NCBI RefSeq assembly: GCF_000471905.2
Contig: NW_006500327.1
Location: 2,154,926 to 2,218,925 of the forward strand
DNA: 64,000 bases
From: Amborella trichopoda
Taxonomy: Eukaryota; Streptophyta; Magnoliopsida; Amborellales; Amborellaceae
Reading direction: 5' to 3'
Position numbers and translations under genes: made by a program. Every line of letters begins with the position of its first letter. Positions within the stretch are counted from its first letter, which is position 1. Under the pieces are notes generated by a model. It was not told the DNA's origin. It made no database searches and was given only the letters and a program-made list of their open reading frames with translations. This document shows, in pieces, positions 44,327 through 57,093 of the stretch.

Positions 44327-44711
44327 GGAAAAAGTTTACATAAGTGCGAGGTTCTAAACAATCAAATTAGGGCGCTTCTAAAAAATTTCATTAGAACAGG
44401 TTGTTTTGATGCTCAAATATCCTCAAATTGATCACCTTGACGTAAAGATACATGGATATGGAAAAAAATAGATTTCAAGTTTTAGACATAGTGCATCTTG
44501 TAGTGCATTTTTGGACCATCAATTTTCAAGATTTTCTAGTTTTCATAGATCTGATCGATCTACATTATTTTTGAAGCTTTAAATTTTATAATTAGATATA
44601 AAAATATATTTTAAGGTTAAGATTTTCAATATTGAAACCACATTTCTCGACACTATTTAAAGGTGCACTTTACTTTGATTGTTTAGAGTTAGCTTTGTAC
44701 AAAACCATACC
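44327..44711 (+). mobile_element. Family A MITE (copy A6)
   Basis: Starts GGAAAAAGTTTACATAA and ends ACAAAACCATACC. Flanked by tttaaataa on the left and tttcaaataa on the right, a 9 bp duplication with one inserted base. It is the left half of a second tail-to-tail pair. Confidence 0.7.
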
Positions 44712-44752
44712 TTTCAAATAAATGGTAGTAATCTATAAAAGCATTTAATATA

Positions 44753-45159
44753 AGGTGCAGCTTGTATGAGGTTGAGGCCCTAACCAATCAAAATAAAGTG
44801 CACTTTCAAATAGTGTTAAAATATTGGTTTCAATATTAAAAATCTTTATAATACCTTAAAAATTTATTTTTATCTTTAATAATAAAATTTAAAGATGAAA
44901 AATAGTGCAGATCAAACATATCTATGTTGAAAATTTTAAAAATTTACGGTCTAGATAATATACTACAAAATGTATTTTTTTGAAGACTTGAAATCTATTT
45001 TTTCTCATGTCCATACATTTTGAGGTCAAGATGATCCAATAGATGATTTTTTAGCATCAAAACAACCTCTTCTAATGAAATTTTGAGGTGGCCTCACCCC
45101 TATATAAGCTGAAATTTTGAGGTGCACCTTAAGGCCTCACCCTTATATAAGCTTTTTCG
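44753..45159 (-). mobile_element. Family A MITE (copy A7), tail to tail with A6
   Basis: Inverted relative to A6 with about 40 bp between. Near 45105-45150 it contains an extra partial repeat of its own GGTGCACCTTAAGGCCTCACC terminus, split here by mismatches, so the right end looks duplicated or chimeric with family C. Confidence 0.6.
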
Positions 45160-46169
45160 ACCCTAACTGTGCCACGTAACCTGTGAAAATATGGACGACT
45201 TTAAAAAATTGTAGATTTAGTTTTAGAGTTTACTTTCTTTTCTCTAAGAAATGATTACTTTCAGAATCTTCATGAATCATTAACATTGCAGTAACCAATT
45301 ATTATGAAAAATATTCATGGCCCACCAAGCTTTGCATCAAACCACACACCAGACTCGATTTTGTGGGATCCTACCAGCTTTTGCTTTTAATCACACTTAA
45401 TTCCCATGTATAACTGTAAATGAAATTCCCCATTTGACCCATTAACATACCTGAAAAGCTAGGAAATAACTGTAAATGAAATTCCCCATTTGACCCATTA
45501 ACATACCTGAAAAGCTAGGAAATAACTGTAAATGAAATTCCCCATTTGACCCAGCTCTAGTTGCTCACCTTTTGTGGTGCAGGGAGCACAGTAAAAGAGA
45601 GGCACTATAGTCATAGTTTTACATCCACAGTAAGAAACGGGTCCATGACGCTGTTTCATATCCCAGCTCTTCGAATCGGCTCCAATCGGGAATCGGTCCG
45701 GATCGAAGAAATTCGGGTAAGGTATCGTCATTAGTGCAGCCTGCCCCTAATAAAAGAATTCCCCAACATCAACCCCTATATTAAATTTTAATATTATAAT
45801 TTTTATTTAGAAATTTTTTTGGAGTGCTGATTTAGACTGAATCCACCAATCTGAGATGGATATATGGTACGGATCAGCCTGAACCGGGCTAGTTCTGGGG
45901 GGCAAATTGCTGGATCTTGATATACTATGGGATTTAGATCGCCCACGATGATTTTCAATTTGAATTGGGCAATTTTGATCCGAATCGACGACTCTTCAAA
46001 CACTACAATAACGAATGCATAAAAGGTAAGCTAACTAGGAAGTTTTGTCCCATGTCTCGTCGAATACCATCGGAGGTGTTGGGAGCAGGTCTTCTGTTTG
46101 CCCACAATCTTTGAGTGATGCGACAAAAAATTTCCTTCTATAATTACATGTGAGATTGTCTACAAATTT
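45160..46169. other. No gene seen apart from the 56 bp repeat
   Basis: 45650-45990 is rich in GATCCGG/GAATCGG words and may be a decayed TIR element. Confidence 0.4.
45410..45553 (+). repeat. 56 bp tandem repeat, about 2.5 copies
   Basis: ATTCCCCATTTGACCC occurs at 45425, 45481 and 45537; copies are nearly identical, so recent. Confidence 0.9.
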
Positions 46170-46546
46170 AGGTGCGGTTGTATAGAGCCTAGGCTCTAAA
46201 CAATCAAATTAGAGCCTACCTTCAAATAGTATTGAGAAATGTGGTTCCAATATTGAAAATCATTATGATAGCTTTAAAATATATTTTCATCTTTATTTAT
46301 AAAGTTTAAAGTTTCAAAAATAGCGTAGATCGATAGATCTATGAAAACTTGAAAATTGACCGTCCAAAAATGCATTACAAAATGTACTATTTCCAAAACT
46401 TGAGATCTATTTTTTTCTCATGTCCATGCATCTTGATGTCGAGATAATCAATTTGAGGATATTTGGGCAGCAAAACAACTTCTAGTGCAATATTTGAGGT
46501 AGGCTCTAGTTTGATTGTGAGCATCGGTTCTATATAAACTTTTCTC
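46170..46546 (-). mobile_element. Family A MITE (copy A8)
   Basis: Left terminal palindrome intact (agagcctaggctct). The right one is damaged (gagcatcggttct). Interior blocks in standard order. Abuts family B copy B13 at its right end. Confidence 0.7.
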
Positions 46547-46548
46547 TT

Positions 46549-46765
46549 TATCTTTTATACAAAGAGGTTACAATGAGTTCCACTCATCACATGTCAAATT
46601 GGATAGATTGTGGTTAGTCACAAAGTCCGAGAAATATTTGTTTTTGGAACTTTGTGTCTATTTAATTATACTCTTACAACCACCCATTTCAAAATTTAAG
46701 AGACAATAATGAATGTGACTTCTTCATACAAAAGATAAATGATATCTTTGTAGACAATTCTGTTT
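46549..46765. mobile_element. Family B MITE (copy B13)
   Basis: Left arm CTTTTATACAAAGAGGTTAC, right arm TTCTTCATACAAAAGATAAA, then TTTGTAGACAATTC. Confidence 0.5.
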
Positions 46766-46869
46766 CATAATGGACTGGGGCCTTTATAGTAGTATTGTCG
46801 AGCCCCATGGTGAGGTTTCCGACTCTATTCTCATGAAAGAGTAAGGGCCCAAATCCCTACTGACTTACC

Positions 46870-47030
46870 AGTATTTGGGGAAGGGACTGGAGTCATGGTG
46901 GTAATACCTTGCACCTCAGTCACCACGTTGTGGTTTCCATTCTTACTACTAACACTACCACTAATACTTTCAAAAAGCTAACTCCTAATTTACTTGAAAA
47001 TGAGTAGGGGCTGTCTTCTTCACTGAATTA
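46870..47030 (+). repeat. Dispersed repeat related to 41690-41840
   Basis: Diverged partner: GTCATGGTGGTAATACC, TGTGGTTTCCATTC, GAAAATGAGTAGGGGCTG. Confidence 0.4.
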
Positions 47031-47445
47031 CCCAAAAAAAAGAAAAAAAAAAAAGAAGTAGAAGAAAACCAAACTTCTTGATGCAAAGGCTTGACTTCCA
47101 TGTCATTTGAGCCACAAATGGGAGGACGGCTATAGTAACATGTCTTATTCTTCCTTTTATAATGAATAATGTTGCCTTTGAATTTATATTGTTAATAGCA
47201 ACCAATATTTAAGAAGAAAAAAAATCCAATATTTAAGCAGGAGCTGATTTGAATCGGGAATTGTCGTTCGGAAATCACCAGGACCGATTTTATTTTTGGA
47301 AAGTACATGGAACCTGCTCAACCAGTGGCTGAATCGCTTAGTTGTCTTGCAAAACTGGGCAATCATCCGACAACATGAACTGGGAATCGTGTGGTTCCCT
47401 CAATAATTGAGTTTTTCTTTTCACTTTTTATTTTTTTCTTAAATT

Positions 47446-47568
47446 TTTTGTCTTTATTGATCAATGATTAATCAAGATTATTACAATTTGGGCTGTATTA
47501 AGCCTGATTCGGGTCATAATCACACATATACATATCCCAACCCACTCCTTTGAGAATTTGAGACCACA
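47446..47568 (-). mobile_element. 5'-truncated L1-type retro-insert (about 123 bp)
   Basis: On the minus strand it ends GATCAATAAAGACAAAAA. The 10-mer ttcttaaatt is repeated at 47436-47445 and 47569-47578. Confidence 0.6.
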
Positions 47569-47589
47569 TTCTTAAATTCTTTTTTAGGA

Positions 47590-47830
47590 TTGTATATTAT
47601 GAGAGAATTTATACTTGGTTTAAGGATGCCGTAATTATTCTTAACCATTATATATCAAGTTGGATAGTTTGGGGTGTCATAAAGTTTGAAATTTGGTTGT
47701 TTGTTTTTTTTCTTTTATCTCAGTCTAGACAATGACATTCATACAACCAACTGTTTGAAATCTGATGGCCAAGAGTGACGGTAACTTCTTCTATCAAAAG
47801 TAATTCTTTTGTAAAAATATATCATTTTTT
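47590..47830. mobile_element. Family B MITE (copy B14)
   Basis: GATTGTATATTATGAGAGAA start, centre near GTCTAGACAATGACATTC, and a degraded right arm. It starts 10 bp after an L1-tail insertion. Confidence 0.45.
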
Positions 47831-48208
47831 TGCTTTTTTGTACAAACTGACAAACGATTGAATTACTCCCCCATTTGTCAATGACATTCATTCAAATTTG
47901 ATCACAGTTATCATAATTCCCTACTTTATGAATAATAAACGATTTTGTTTGATAAAAAATGCTTATTATTTGAAGAAATATAGACTAAAGCCCCAAACCA
48001 TTTCCCTTTTTATTTTATCTGTTTTTTTTTTGGCCATTTGAGCTAAATTCTTGAAAAGATCTTTAGATGTTGGGGTTTTCTTAACCAAATATTTTGGGGC
48101 TCTCTACAATGGGTCGGATCACATCGACAATAAGTAAGTTAAATTTTAATTAAAAATATTTATTTCAATTTTTTTTTGCCTGTGTTTAGGGTTTTTTAAA
48201 AAATGAAA

Positions 48209-48591
48209 AGAAAAAATGTATATAGAGCTCTAAACAATCAAATTAGAACCCACCTCAAAAAATTCAACAGAAGAGGTTGTTTTGATGCTCAAATATCCTC
48301 AAATTGATCATCTTGGCATCAAGATGCATGGACATCAGGAAAAAAAAAAATGGATTTCAAGTTTTGAAAATAGTGCATCCTGTAACACATTTTGGACCAT
48401 AAATTTTCAAGATTTTCGAGTTTTCATAGATTTGATCGATCTATGAAAGTTTAAATTTTATACTTAAAGATGAAAATATATTTTAAGGTTATCACAAAGA
48501 TTTCCTGCATTGAAACCACATTACTCGACACTAGTTACAGTTGTGCTTTACTTTGATTGTTTAGAGCTTCGGCTCAATACAAACCACACCC
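48209..48591 (+). mobile_element. Family A MITE (copy A9)
   Basis: The left palindrome has lost its centre (agagctct). The right end reads GAGCTTCGGCTC then ACAAACCACACCC. Interior blocks intact. No clear target duplication. Confidence 0.65.
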
Positions 48592-49408
48592 TTTAAAAAA
48601 TACATTTTTTATCAGCAAACTGTTAATTTTTTTAAGGATTCAATTTGATATCCTGTTAAGAAGGATATTCGATAGTTGTTTATTTGTTTTGTTTTATGAA
48701 AACCTTTTTTTTTTTTTTCTTTTGGGAAAAAAATCTTGTTTTTTAAAAACCATATCTTTTGATAATATAATGTTGAAATTTGCTAAGGATTTTGTTTTAA
48801 AGTGTGTTAGCAAGGATCTATAGTAGTTTTTTTGGTTGTTTTTTTTTACGATCTGTAGTGATTTTGATTGTTTTATCGTTATTATTTTTTGGTAAATCAA
48901 TTTTATTTTGCTTAATTTTATAAGGGGTTTTGTTTGAGGGTGTTGTTAAATTATTGTGTTTTTTGCTTTTTTTCTTTTATGAAAAACAGTGTGTATTTAG
49001 TACTTGTAAAATAAATTAATTTTGAGTATATAGTTGTTAGTATTATTTGTGGTTATATAAAATTATAATAATCAAAAAATTTTATTATTAATTTATATTA
49101 CATAATTGTACTTGCCTTAAGTGAACTAGGATTCTCGTTATTTTTATAATTCTTATGTTCATTACAGTATTTTACTTTTATCATTATAACAACATAGATT
49201 GATTACATTTAATTAAAATTTTAATTTAATAATTACTTATAATTTGTTGAATTTTTCATACTTAAGAGTTATCTTTGTGATATTATAATTTTGGGGAAAA
49301 ATTGGTTAAATGAATAAACTGCTTTACAATTTCATTAAAGTGGTCAAGTGCTCACGTTTAACACTAAGGCAGTTGCCTTTTAGTTTTAATTGATATTTAC
49401 TCTAACAT
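48592..49408. other. T-rich DNA, no gene seen
   Basis: Very AT-rich, mostly T on the plus strand. Confidence 0.5.
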
Positions 49409-49507
49409 GGCCTTACTGAAGATATGACTTTGAATAGAGCAGAATGAAGAACCATGATTCACGTAGCCGACCCTAATTAATTGGAAAAAGGCTAAAATGA
49501 TGATTTG
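49409..49507 (+). pseudogene. RTE-type LINE 3' end
   Basis: Reads GLTEDMTLNRAE, stop, RTMIHVADPN, stop: the RTE C-terminus with Trp of AEW changed to a stop. The tail GTAGCCGACCCTAATTAATT and ATGATG follow. Confidence 0.65.
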
Positions 49508-49964
49508 TTCTAACAATGATTTGCTATATATATTTTATTTATTTATTTCTCTATATTTATGTAGGTTTAACATTTCCCATCATAAAGAAGACCGTACATG
49601 TCAACATGGTCATAAAACATCCCACTGAAAAGGATAAATAAGCATGTAACTAAAGTGGTAAGATAATTAGTAGTAGAGTGAATAGGTTTAAGCACACTTG
49701 GGGCTGAATAGTGAGGTTGTAGTATGTAGATGCATCTTAAAATGTGAGGAAGCAAATATTGGCTCTTCTTAATGCCAATAAGGATAAAAGGGAGATGTTA
49801 AATGAGGAGATTGGCAACCAAAATTCATCTAGTGGGAGGGGAAGGGATGTAGAATTTGTTCTTTGACATAGAGCTTGCACTGAGAATAAGCTTGGAAGAT
49901 CTACATTGCCGGGAAAGCGTTTCGGATATGCACAGAGGAGCCGGTATGGGTATTAGGCTGTGAT

Positions 49965-50290
49965 TCAATTGGTTTGTAATGGAAGCGATAAAATTAATTT
50001 TTATTATTTTCTACAAACATCGGATTGAGCTTAAATTTTGGACTTTCGTGATTTCTGTCATCACACACATTAAAAATATACAAAAAATAATTTTGACACA
50101 ACTAAGATGACCAAAATATTCCTAAAACTTTTAGAAATATTTTGGTCCTTTTATTTTTATCAAATTATATTTTCATATTTTAACAAGTATGCAGACACAC
50201 TAGGAAGTTTCGTCTTGATATGATTTCTAAACGAATAATACAATTCAAATGGTGTTACACATTCTGTACCACTTGATAAGATCAAACTAC
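49965..50290. repeat. Possible family D relative with the same central hairpin
   Basis: Shares the palindromic centre (GACCAAAATATTCCTAAAA / AGAAATATTTTGGTC, about 50110-50150) and acacac-bearing flanks with D1 and D2. I could not find convincing TIRs. Confidence 0.3.
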
Positions 50291-51319
50291 TGGACAGGAA
50301 AAACTAGTCATATCTTTTTTCTATGATTCGCGCCACAAAAAATTTAGTCAGTACTTTTCCGGGGATCAGAGTATGCGATAAAACTTGCTTAACAAATAAT
50401 GGAAAGTGGGTTCATTGTGGATTTTGGTTCCCAAGAAACTTATTTCTTGGTTGCGAAACCACCAACTCCATGACTTTAGTTAATGACTACAGTATTCAAA
50501 ATATTCCAACAACTAGTCACAATTGGGACTTCATTCGATTCTATACAAGGAAATAAATTTAAAGGAAATAATAAAATTTCAATAGGGAGCTGGCTAACTA
50601 TGAAATTTGGGAAGGTTTTGGCAGCGTTTGATAACTTTCACTGCAATTTCTTTGGGAAAGTCCCCTGCTTTTAACTTTCATGGATTCTGGGAGGCAAGTA
50701 AAAATTCATAGCCTGAAAGTCCATGTTTGGTACTGAGAAAGCTGAAAACTGCATGTTTAACTTTTCTTTATGTATTTCATTTATCTGATGTGCAAAATTT
50801 GGCACTGAGAAAGCTGAAAACTACATGTTTAACTTTTCTTTATGTATTTCATTTATCTGATGTGCAAAATGCATATCTTTGTGACCTTCAAAATTTTCAT
50901 GGCAAAATTTGTAGAAAAGTCTACGTGACCTCTGAGGTTTTCAGAGCAAACTTTCCACAGCACTAAAAACTAGCAAAAATTTCCACAGCACGCAAAATAG
51001 CATCAACCTAATCATACATCTCATCTAGTGTCTTTGCCACAAAGATTGGATTCTATGGTATAAGTCATTCCCATACTACATCTCGATGAGGAGCACAATG
51101 CACCCCATTCATAAAGCAATAGATGAGATTTTGAATCAAGAATGAAAATTCAAAACCCAAAATGTGATTTGCTTAGGGGCTTACTAGTCAGCAGCTGCCT
51201 AGGGTTTAACTAGTTTGGAAAAACGGAGCACTCGAGGAGAGAGACCGATGTGTGAAATTATAGTAACCTGTTCTGTACAATATTTCCTTTGGATTTTCTT
51301 TCCTACCATGTATACTTAT
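50291..51319. other. No gene seen apart from the 72 bp repeat
   Basis: The AGCGTTTGATAACTTTC word near 50623 resembles the inverted ATCAAACGCCGC at 55468, a possible TIR-like motif of a further MITE family. Confidence 0.4.
50727..50870 (+). repeat. 72 bp tandem duplication
   Basis: Units begin at 50727 and 50799 (CACTGAGAAAGCTGAAAAC). The period is a multiple of three, so the overlapping ORF repeats 24 residues, but nothing else supports coding. Confidence 0.9.
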
Positions 51320-54300
51320 ATTAGGAAGGCTACTAGTTCTACACTGTTTTGTGACCCTATAAAAGTACATATTTCTCACACTCTTTCTGAGTTGATTGCT
51401 GAAGAGACTAAGATCAAGTCTCTTAATATTGTTTCAGAGGGAGAATCATCTTTTGCTGCCACTCGAAATTTCCAATACAAAGACCTTGGACAAAGTTCTT
51501 CTTATATTACCCTGCAAGGATATGTCATCTGTTAACTGCAATTATTGCAAGGAACTTGGGCATTTGAAATACACATGCCCAAAGAAGAAGAAGAAACCTG
51601 TTATGGTAGTTGTTGCAGAGCCAAGTCAGCCTTTCGAAAGATGCATTCATGATCAAACTGTCGTGCCTGCTGTTGCTGTTAGTTCTTCCGTAACTCTCAC
51701 AGCTAAGCAGTTACAGTCTATGCTCTCCCAATCCCGACTTCCTTCTCAATCCAACTTGTCCACTGCAGGTAATAATATTTATGTTTCTTGGTTGATAGAC
51801 TTGGGTGCTTCTAGGCACATGACTGCTAATGAGTCTATTTTAGTTAACTTCTCTGACACTATTCACACTGCCAATGTGGCCACTGTGAAAGTCTTTCAGG
51901 TTGCCTCTATTACCATTGCTTCTGATCCCTTTGGTAAAATACACATTTCTGATGTTTATCATGCTCCATCTATTACAATGAATCTGCTTTCTGTTGATCA
52001 AATTACTTGCTCTAATTGTGATATTATCTTTTCTCCCTCTGGTTGTTCTGTACAGGATCGGTGATCAGAGAAATTGATTGGGACTGGGCATAAAACTTGT
52101 GATCTGCACTTTTTAGACTTCCTTTATTTGAAAGCACCTCCATCTGTTAGTGCCATGTCTGCTCTTGATATTAGTACTTTTTGGCATCAACGTCTTGGTC
52201 ATGTTTCTGCTTCTATGTTACAATTTTTATTGAGTCGTGGTGTTCTTGGTCCCACCGCTAATAAAGTGTTTGTTGATGTCAAACATTATGAACCGTGTAA
52301 GCTTGCTAAGTCACATGCTTTGCCATTTAATCGCAGTAGTACAAATTCTACTTCTAAATTTGATCTTGTGCATACTGATGTATGGGGGTCTGCTCCTAAT
52401 TCTTCAAAAGGGGGTTTAAGATATTTGGTTACCTTTTTATTGATGATCCCACACGGTGTACTGGGTGTTTTTTTATGAATAGTTACACTGAATTGTTTGA
52501 TGTCTTTACCAAATTTTACTCCTATGTTAAAACTCAGTTTTCTACTAAAATTAAAACCTTGCGCTCAGATTCTGGTGGGGAGTACATTAGTGAGATGCTT
52601 CAAAAATTTCTTTCAGATAAAAATATTCAACATAAAAAATCTTGCTTTTATACTCCTGAACAGAATGGTGTTGTTGAACGTAAAAATCGTCACCTATTAG
52701 AAACCACAAGGGCTTTTCTTTTGTCTTGCTTTGTTCCAAAGTCTTTTTGGGCTGAAGCAGTTCGCACTATTGCCCACGTAATAAACATTATGCCTTCTTT
52801 TGTCTTATCTAGGTAATTACCCTTTGAGATATTGTTTTTTCACGCCCCTGATTACTCTACCCTTCATGTTTTTTTTTTATTCTTGCTTTGTTTTGTTGCC
52901 TGTATTTGAGTGAGACAAATTATCAGACAAATTAATGGCCAAAGTTGCAAAGTATTGTTTTTTGGGATATCATGATTATAAAAAATGGTATAGGTGCTAT
53001 GATCCAGAAACAAAGAGACTTCGAGTATCTAGACATTTTGTATTCTTTGAACACATTCCTTTTTACTAGACATCAACTGTTAACAGTTCTCCTTCTGATT
53101 TTGCTTTTCTTATTCCTTTTTTTTATAATGATTCATCACCTTCTGCACCTCAGTCTTCAGATTCTATCTCTGAAACAAATTCCCAGGAGGCAGATCATTC
53201 TGTTGCTGCTCCAAATCATAGTCAAGCACATGCACCTGCTGATCATGTACATACACCTGTGCACCATAGTACAAGTATCTATGTTTCACCTTCTTGATTT
53301 GCTAATTATGAAACCTACTTATTTCGACATCAAACCTTTCTTGCCTCCATTCATTTTTATTTTGAGCAACAAACCTAAAAAGAAGCTACCAACTGAGTGG
53401 AATGGCAGCAAGCAATGGCAGAAGAACTGTTTGCTCTTGATCGGATGCACGCTTAGGATCTGGTCCCTCTTTCAAAAGGAAAGAATGCGCTTGGTTCTCG
53501 ATGGGTATATAAAATCAAAACAAAAGCAGATGATAGCTTTGAAAGATATAAAGCCCGTCTGGTCGCTAAAGGATACAATCAACAATATGGAATTGACTTT
53601 GCCGAAACCTTTTCCCCGATAGCCCATATGACAACTATTCAGACACTTATTTCGATTGCTTCCATCCGGCAATGGCATTTATATCAACTAGATGCCAAAC
53701 ATGCATTTCCGAATGGTAATCTAAATGAAGAAGTATATATGAAGCTACCTCTTAGAGTTACAGATTCTCAGAATCGGGTATATCGGCTACGCCGCACCCT
53801 ATATTGACTCAAACAAGCACCCAGTGCTTAGTTTAAAAAATTTCATCATGCAGTCGTGTCGGCGGGATTTCTACAAAGTCATCATGATCTAGCTTTATTT
53901 GTGTTTGATACTATTACTAGTCAAACACTTCTGTTACTCTATGTGGTTGATATGATAATATCAGGTGATGATCAGGGCACCATTCATAAGATTAAATAGA
54001 AACTCAATCAAGTATTTGAAATGAAGGACTTGGGGCTCTTGCGATATTTTCTTGGACTAGAGGTTGCTTATTCTCCTCGTGGCTATCGTTATCTCAACAC
54101 AAGTATGTCTCGAAAATTGTCTTCCAAGCTCGCCTCATAGCTGATACTAAGAGAGTTGATACTCCAATTGAGTTAAATATCAAACTTCGTGCAACAGATG
54201 GTGAACTACTCCCCGACAAGTGGTTGGTAAAATGATATATCTGACTATCTCTCTCCTAGATATTGCTTATGTTGTGCATCTAGTTAGCCAATTCTTGAGT

Positions 54301-54836
54301 ACTCCTTGGTCGGTTCACTTAGCCGCAGTCATAAGAATCATTCGTTATATCATAGATACTCGACACCAGATTCTGCATTTTTCTTGGTGAATCTTTTTTA
54401 TCTTGGAAAAGTAAGAAGCAAAAATGTATTGCCCTATCTACAACAAAAAAAGAATATAGGGCAATGGTGCAAACTACAACTGAAATCATTTGGCTTCGAT
54501 GGTTGCTTGCGCATATGTGTTTTACTGTTTCCATTGCCACACCACTTTATTGTGATAATAAGAGCACCATCTACATTTCAAAAAATCCAGAGTTCCATGA
54601 ACGCACCAAGCATATTGAAGTTGAATGTCACCTTGTTCGGCAAGAATTTTTGGTAGACACCATTTCTCTTCCATATATTGCCTTATCCGAGCAACTTGCT
54701 GATTTCTTCACCAAAACACATATTGCATCTCAATTCTCTCGCTTCTTAGGAAGGTTACTAGGTTTACAATGCTTTGTAACCCTATAAATTAAGGGTCTAA
54801 TACACAATACAACAATACATAAATACATATTTCTCA
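51320..54836 (+). pseudogene. Degenerate Ty1/copia retrotransposon, most of gag-pol
   Basis: Domains in order: a gag end (LSELIAEETKIKSL); zinc knuckle CNYCKELGHLKYTC near 51536; aspartic protease box LIDLGASRHMT near 51797 (Ser of DSGA replaced by Leu); gag-pre-integrase HQRLGHVS; integrase with LRSDSGGEY and NGVVERKNR; and reverse transcriptase from about 53380. The RT box reads LLYVVDMIISGDD, so the first catalytic Asp of YVDD is Val. RNase H ends with HERTKHIEVECHLV and AKT. Several stops and frameshifts make it inactive. A similar stretch (ttaggaaggNtactag to atttctca) occurs at 51320-51378 and 54746-54836, perhaps LTR remnants, so both ends look trimmed. Confidence 0.85.
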
Positions 54837-56641
54837 GAGACCAAAAGAAGAGAGAGAGAATACAACAATACAGAAATACATATTTCTCACATGATGGAGA
54901 CCAAAAGGAAAGAGAGAAAGAGAGAGAGAGAGAGACGAATGAATGTATGATTCATACAACATACAACGGAAAATACATGAGAAAATCATCAATAGTAGAA
55001 AATACAACAGAAAAATCATCAATAGCAGTAAAAAAACTTCAATATAACTCAATGGTTTTTCTTGGAGATGCAACAGAGTGGGCAACTGATGGTGGATTGA
55101 GTAGAGGTCAGATAACTCAGCGGCTGGCATGGTTCCCTTTTCTTCTCTGAGGGCTTTGAGATAGCTCAACACCTCACTTTTTACGGCTTTCAACTGGTGT
55201 GATCCTCTTTCTTCTCTAAGGGGTTTAGGGGCTCTTTGAGATACCTCAGCAGCTTACCTTTTAGGGTTTTTTTGTTGGCGAGAGGGTGGGTGTTATTTTC
55301 ATTGAAACTTGTCGTGTGAGGCCACCCATGATCGGCAACTTTCCTTCATAGAAATAGTGATTGGGGAAAATTTTGGTTCTGACTTTCCTCTTTTTCTCGG
55401 TTTCCAAACGAGTTCAATGAACAATACAAGGGAAAGTCAACAACTTTCTCCCCTATTATGTAGTTATCAAACGCCGCATTAGGAAGGTGATGACTAACAT
55501 TTAGGATTTATTTTCAATTTTGTAAGAAATTATTAGTTCTCAATACTTTAATCAGCAATTATTTATAAAATACTTATGGTACACTGTTAACTTATTACAA
55601 GAAAGGAAATCAACATATGTCCATGCTATTTTGATTTTGTTTTACTCATGTCTTGGCACTAACAAAGTGGTATTAACATTTCGATTCCCATGAGATTAAA
55701 AGTTAAGATTGAGATGGATTATTGTCATCAAGGGATTAGGATATACTTCTTAAATTGATGGGAGATATCTTTCTCTTAGTCTCTATGGGGTGAGAGTTTA
55801 TAATAGATATGGATGGTAATAGCTATATAATGCCTTTGTCTATAAATGACTTATTCGCTAGTGGCTTTAAAGGATTGAGATTCTAAGGAAATGTAACCCT
55901 CCCATTGATCAATTAACATGGTAAAAGTTTTTTCTTTCTTCCATGAAGTACGAGACAACCCTGGTTTTTGCCTAACTTAGGACCCAAATGACTTTCTAAA
56001 CTTCTAAAATCTAATTCCTTCTCAAATTCATGAATTTGGACTTTTGAAAATTGTGTAGAATTGTAGATAAAGAAATTCCTATTAAAAGTTTTAAATCTAT
56101 TAGGGTTACTTAGAATCAATTCAGGACAAGAACAATCAGAACTCATATGAGATTAGAACTATCATGAATCCAAAACACGTTAGAAATCTATCCAAAATAC
56201 ATCCGTGTCGTGATAGAATTCATGCTTCCCACAAAATGAAGAGAGACGTAGGAGCAACACAAATCGCATTGCAAGTGCCAGAGAATCGGTGATGCAAATT
56301 GCATTGCTATCTATCCGACAATCCTGATTAATTCTAATAGTGATTTGAAGAGTAGTTTAGTCTTCAAAATGAGGCCCAGCCTATGAGATTGGATAGTTTA
56401 GATGTAATAAAGGTTGAACTTGTTATAATATGAGCAGTGCCAGAGTTTTAAAAATTGGACCGTCACCCACCGGTCCGAGTTGAACTGGATGGGTCATTAA
56501 ATTGGACCAAGGCAACTTGGCCAATTTGAAAGAAATAAACAAAAATAGAAAAAGAGAAAACAAAGAAAGAAGGCAAGAAAAAAGGAAAAAAAGAAAAAAA
56601 AAAAAAAAGAATATAATAATGGATTGAAAGCCAAATATTTA
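54837..56641. other. No gene seen
   Basis: Purine-rich AG runs at 54850-54935. AGGGTTT- and TTTGAGAT-containing words recur at 55140-55270. Confidence 0.45.
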
Positions 56642-56870
56642 ATACGATTATATACAACGAGACCATTACTTTTGGTATAGGGAGGTCACAATTACTTACA
56701 ACCATCCTATGTGAAATCTAAAAGCTTGGGTATGTCACAAAGTTTCAAAAAATTTCTTTTGCACTTTGAGCTTGGTCAATGAAATGCATCCATCAAATTT
56801 CACATCTAATAGTCAAGATTAATTGTGACTACCTTGTACCAAAGGTAAATGGTCTAATTATATACTTTTT
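56642..56870. mobile_element. Family B MITE (copy B15)
   Basis: Left arm GAGACCATTACTTTTGGTAT, right arm CTTGTACCAAAGGTAAATGG, edge TATATACTTTTTC. Well preserved arms. Confidence 0.6.
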
Positions 56871-56879
56871 CTTTAGATA

Positions 56880-57065
56880 ATTACAGTTTGGAGATTGTAT
56901 ACTAGCTATTAATGTGAAATCCAATACCAACCCATAAATTTTACTTTGTACTTTGTGATCAGATAATGACACATCCTCAACCGCTGGTTTTTAAATCTAA
57001 CGGTCAATGATGATTGTGACATCTCTCTATAAAAAAAATATGATATTATTATATACCTTTCTATT
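56880..57065. mobile_element. Family B MITE (copy B16), partial
   Basis: Starts GGAGATTGTATACTAGC and keeps the TTGTGATCAGATAATGACAC centre and GTGATTGTGAC-like right arm. The outer left arm is missing. Confidence 0.4.
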
Positions 57066-57093
57066 TGTAAAACTTGAAATTAATTTTTTCCTA

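Noticed and set aside
45410-45553. CRISPR-like direct repeats
   Set aside because: Units are contiguous with no spacers, and the DNA is from a plant.
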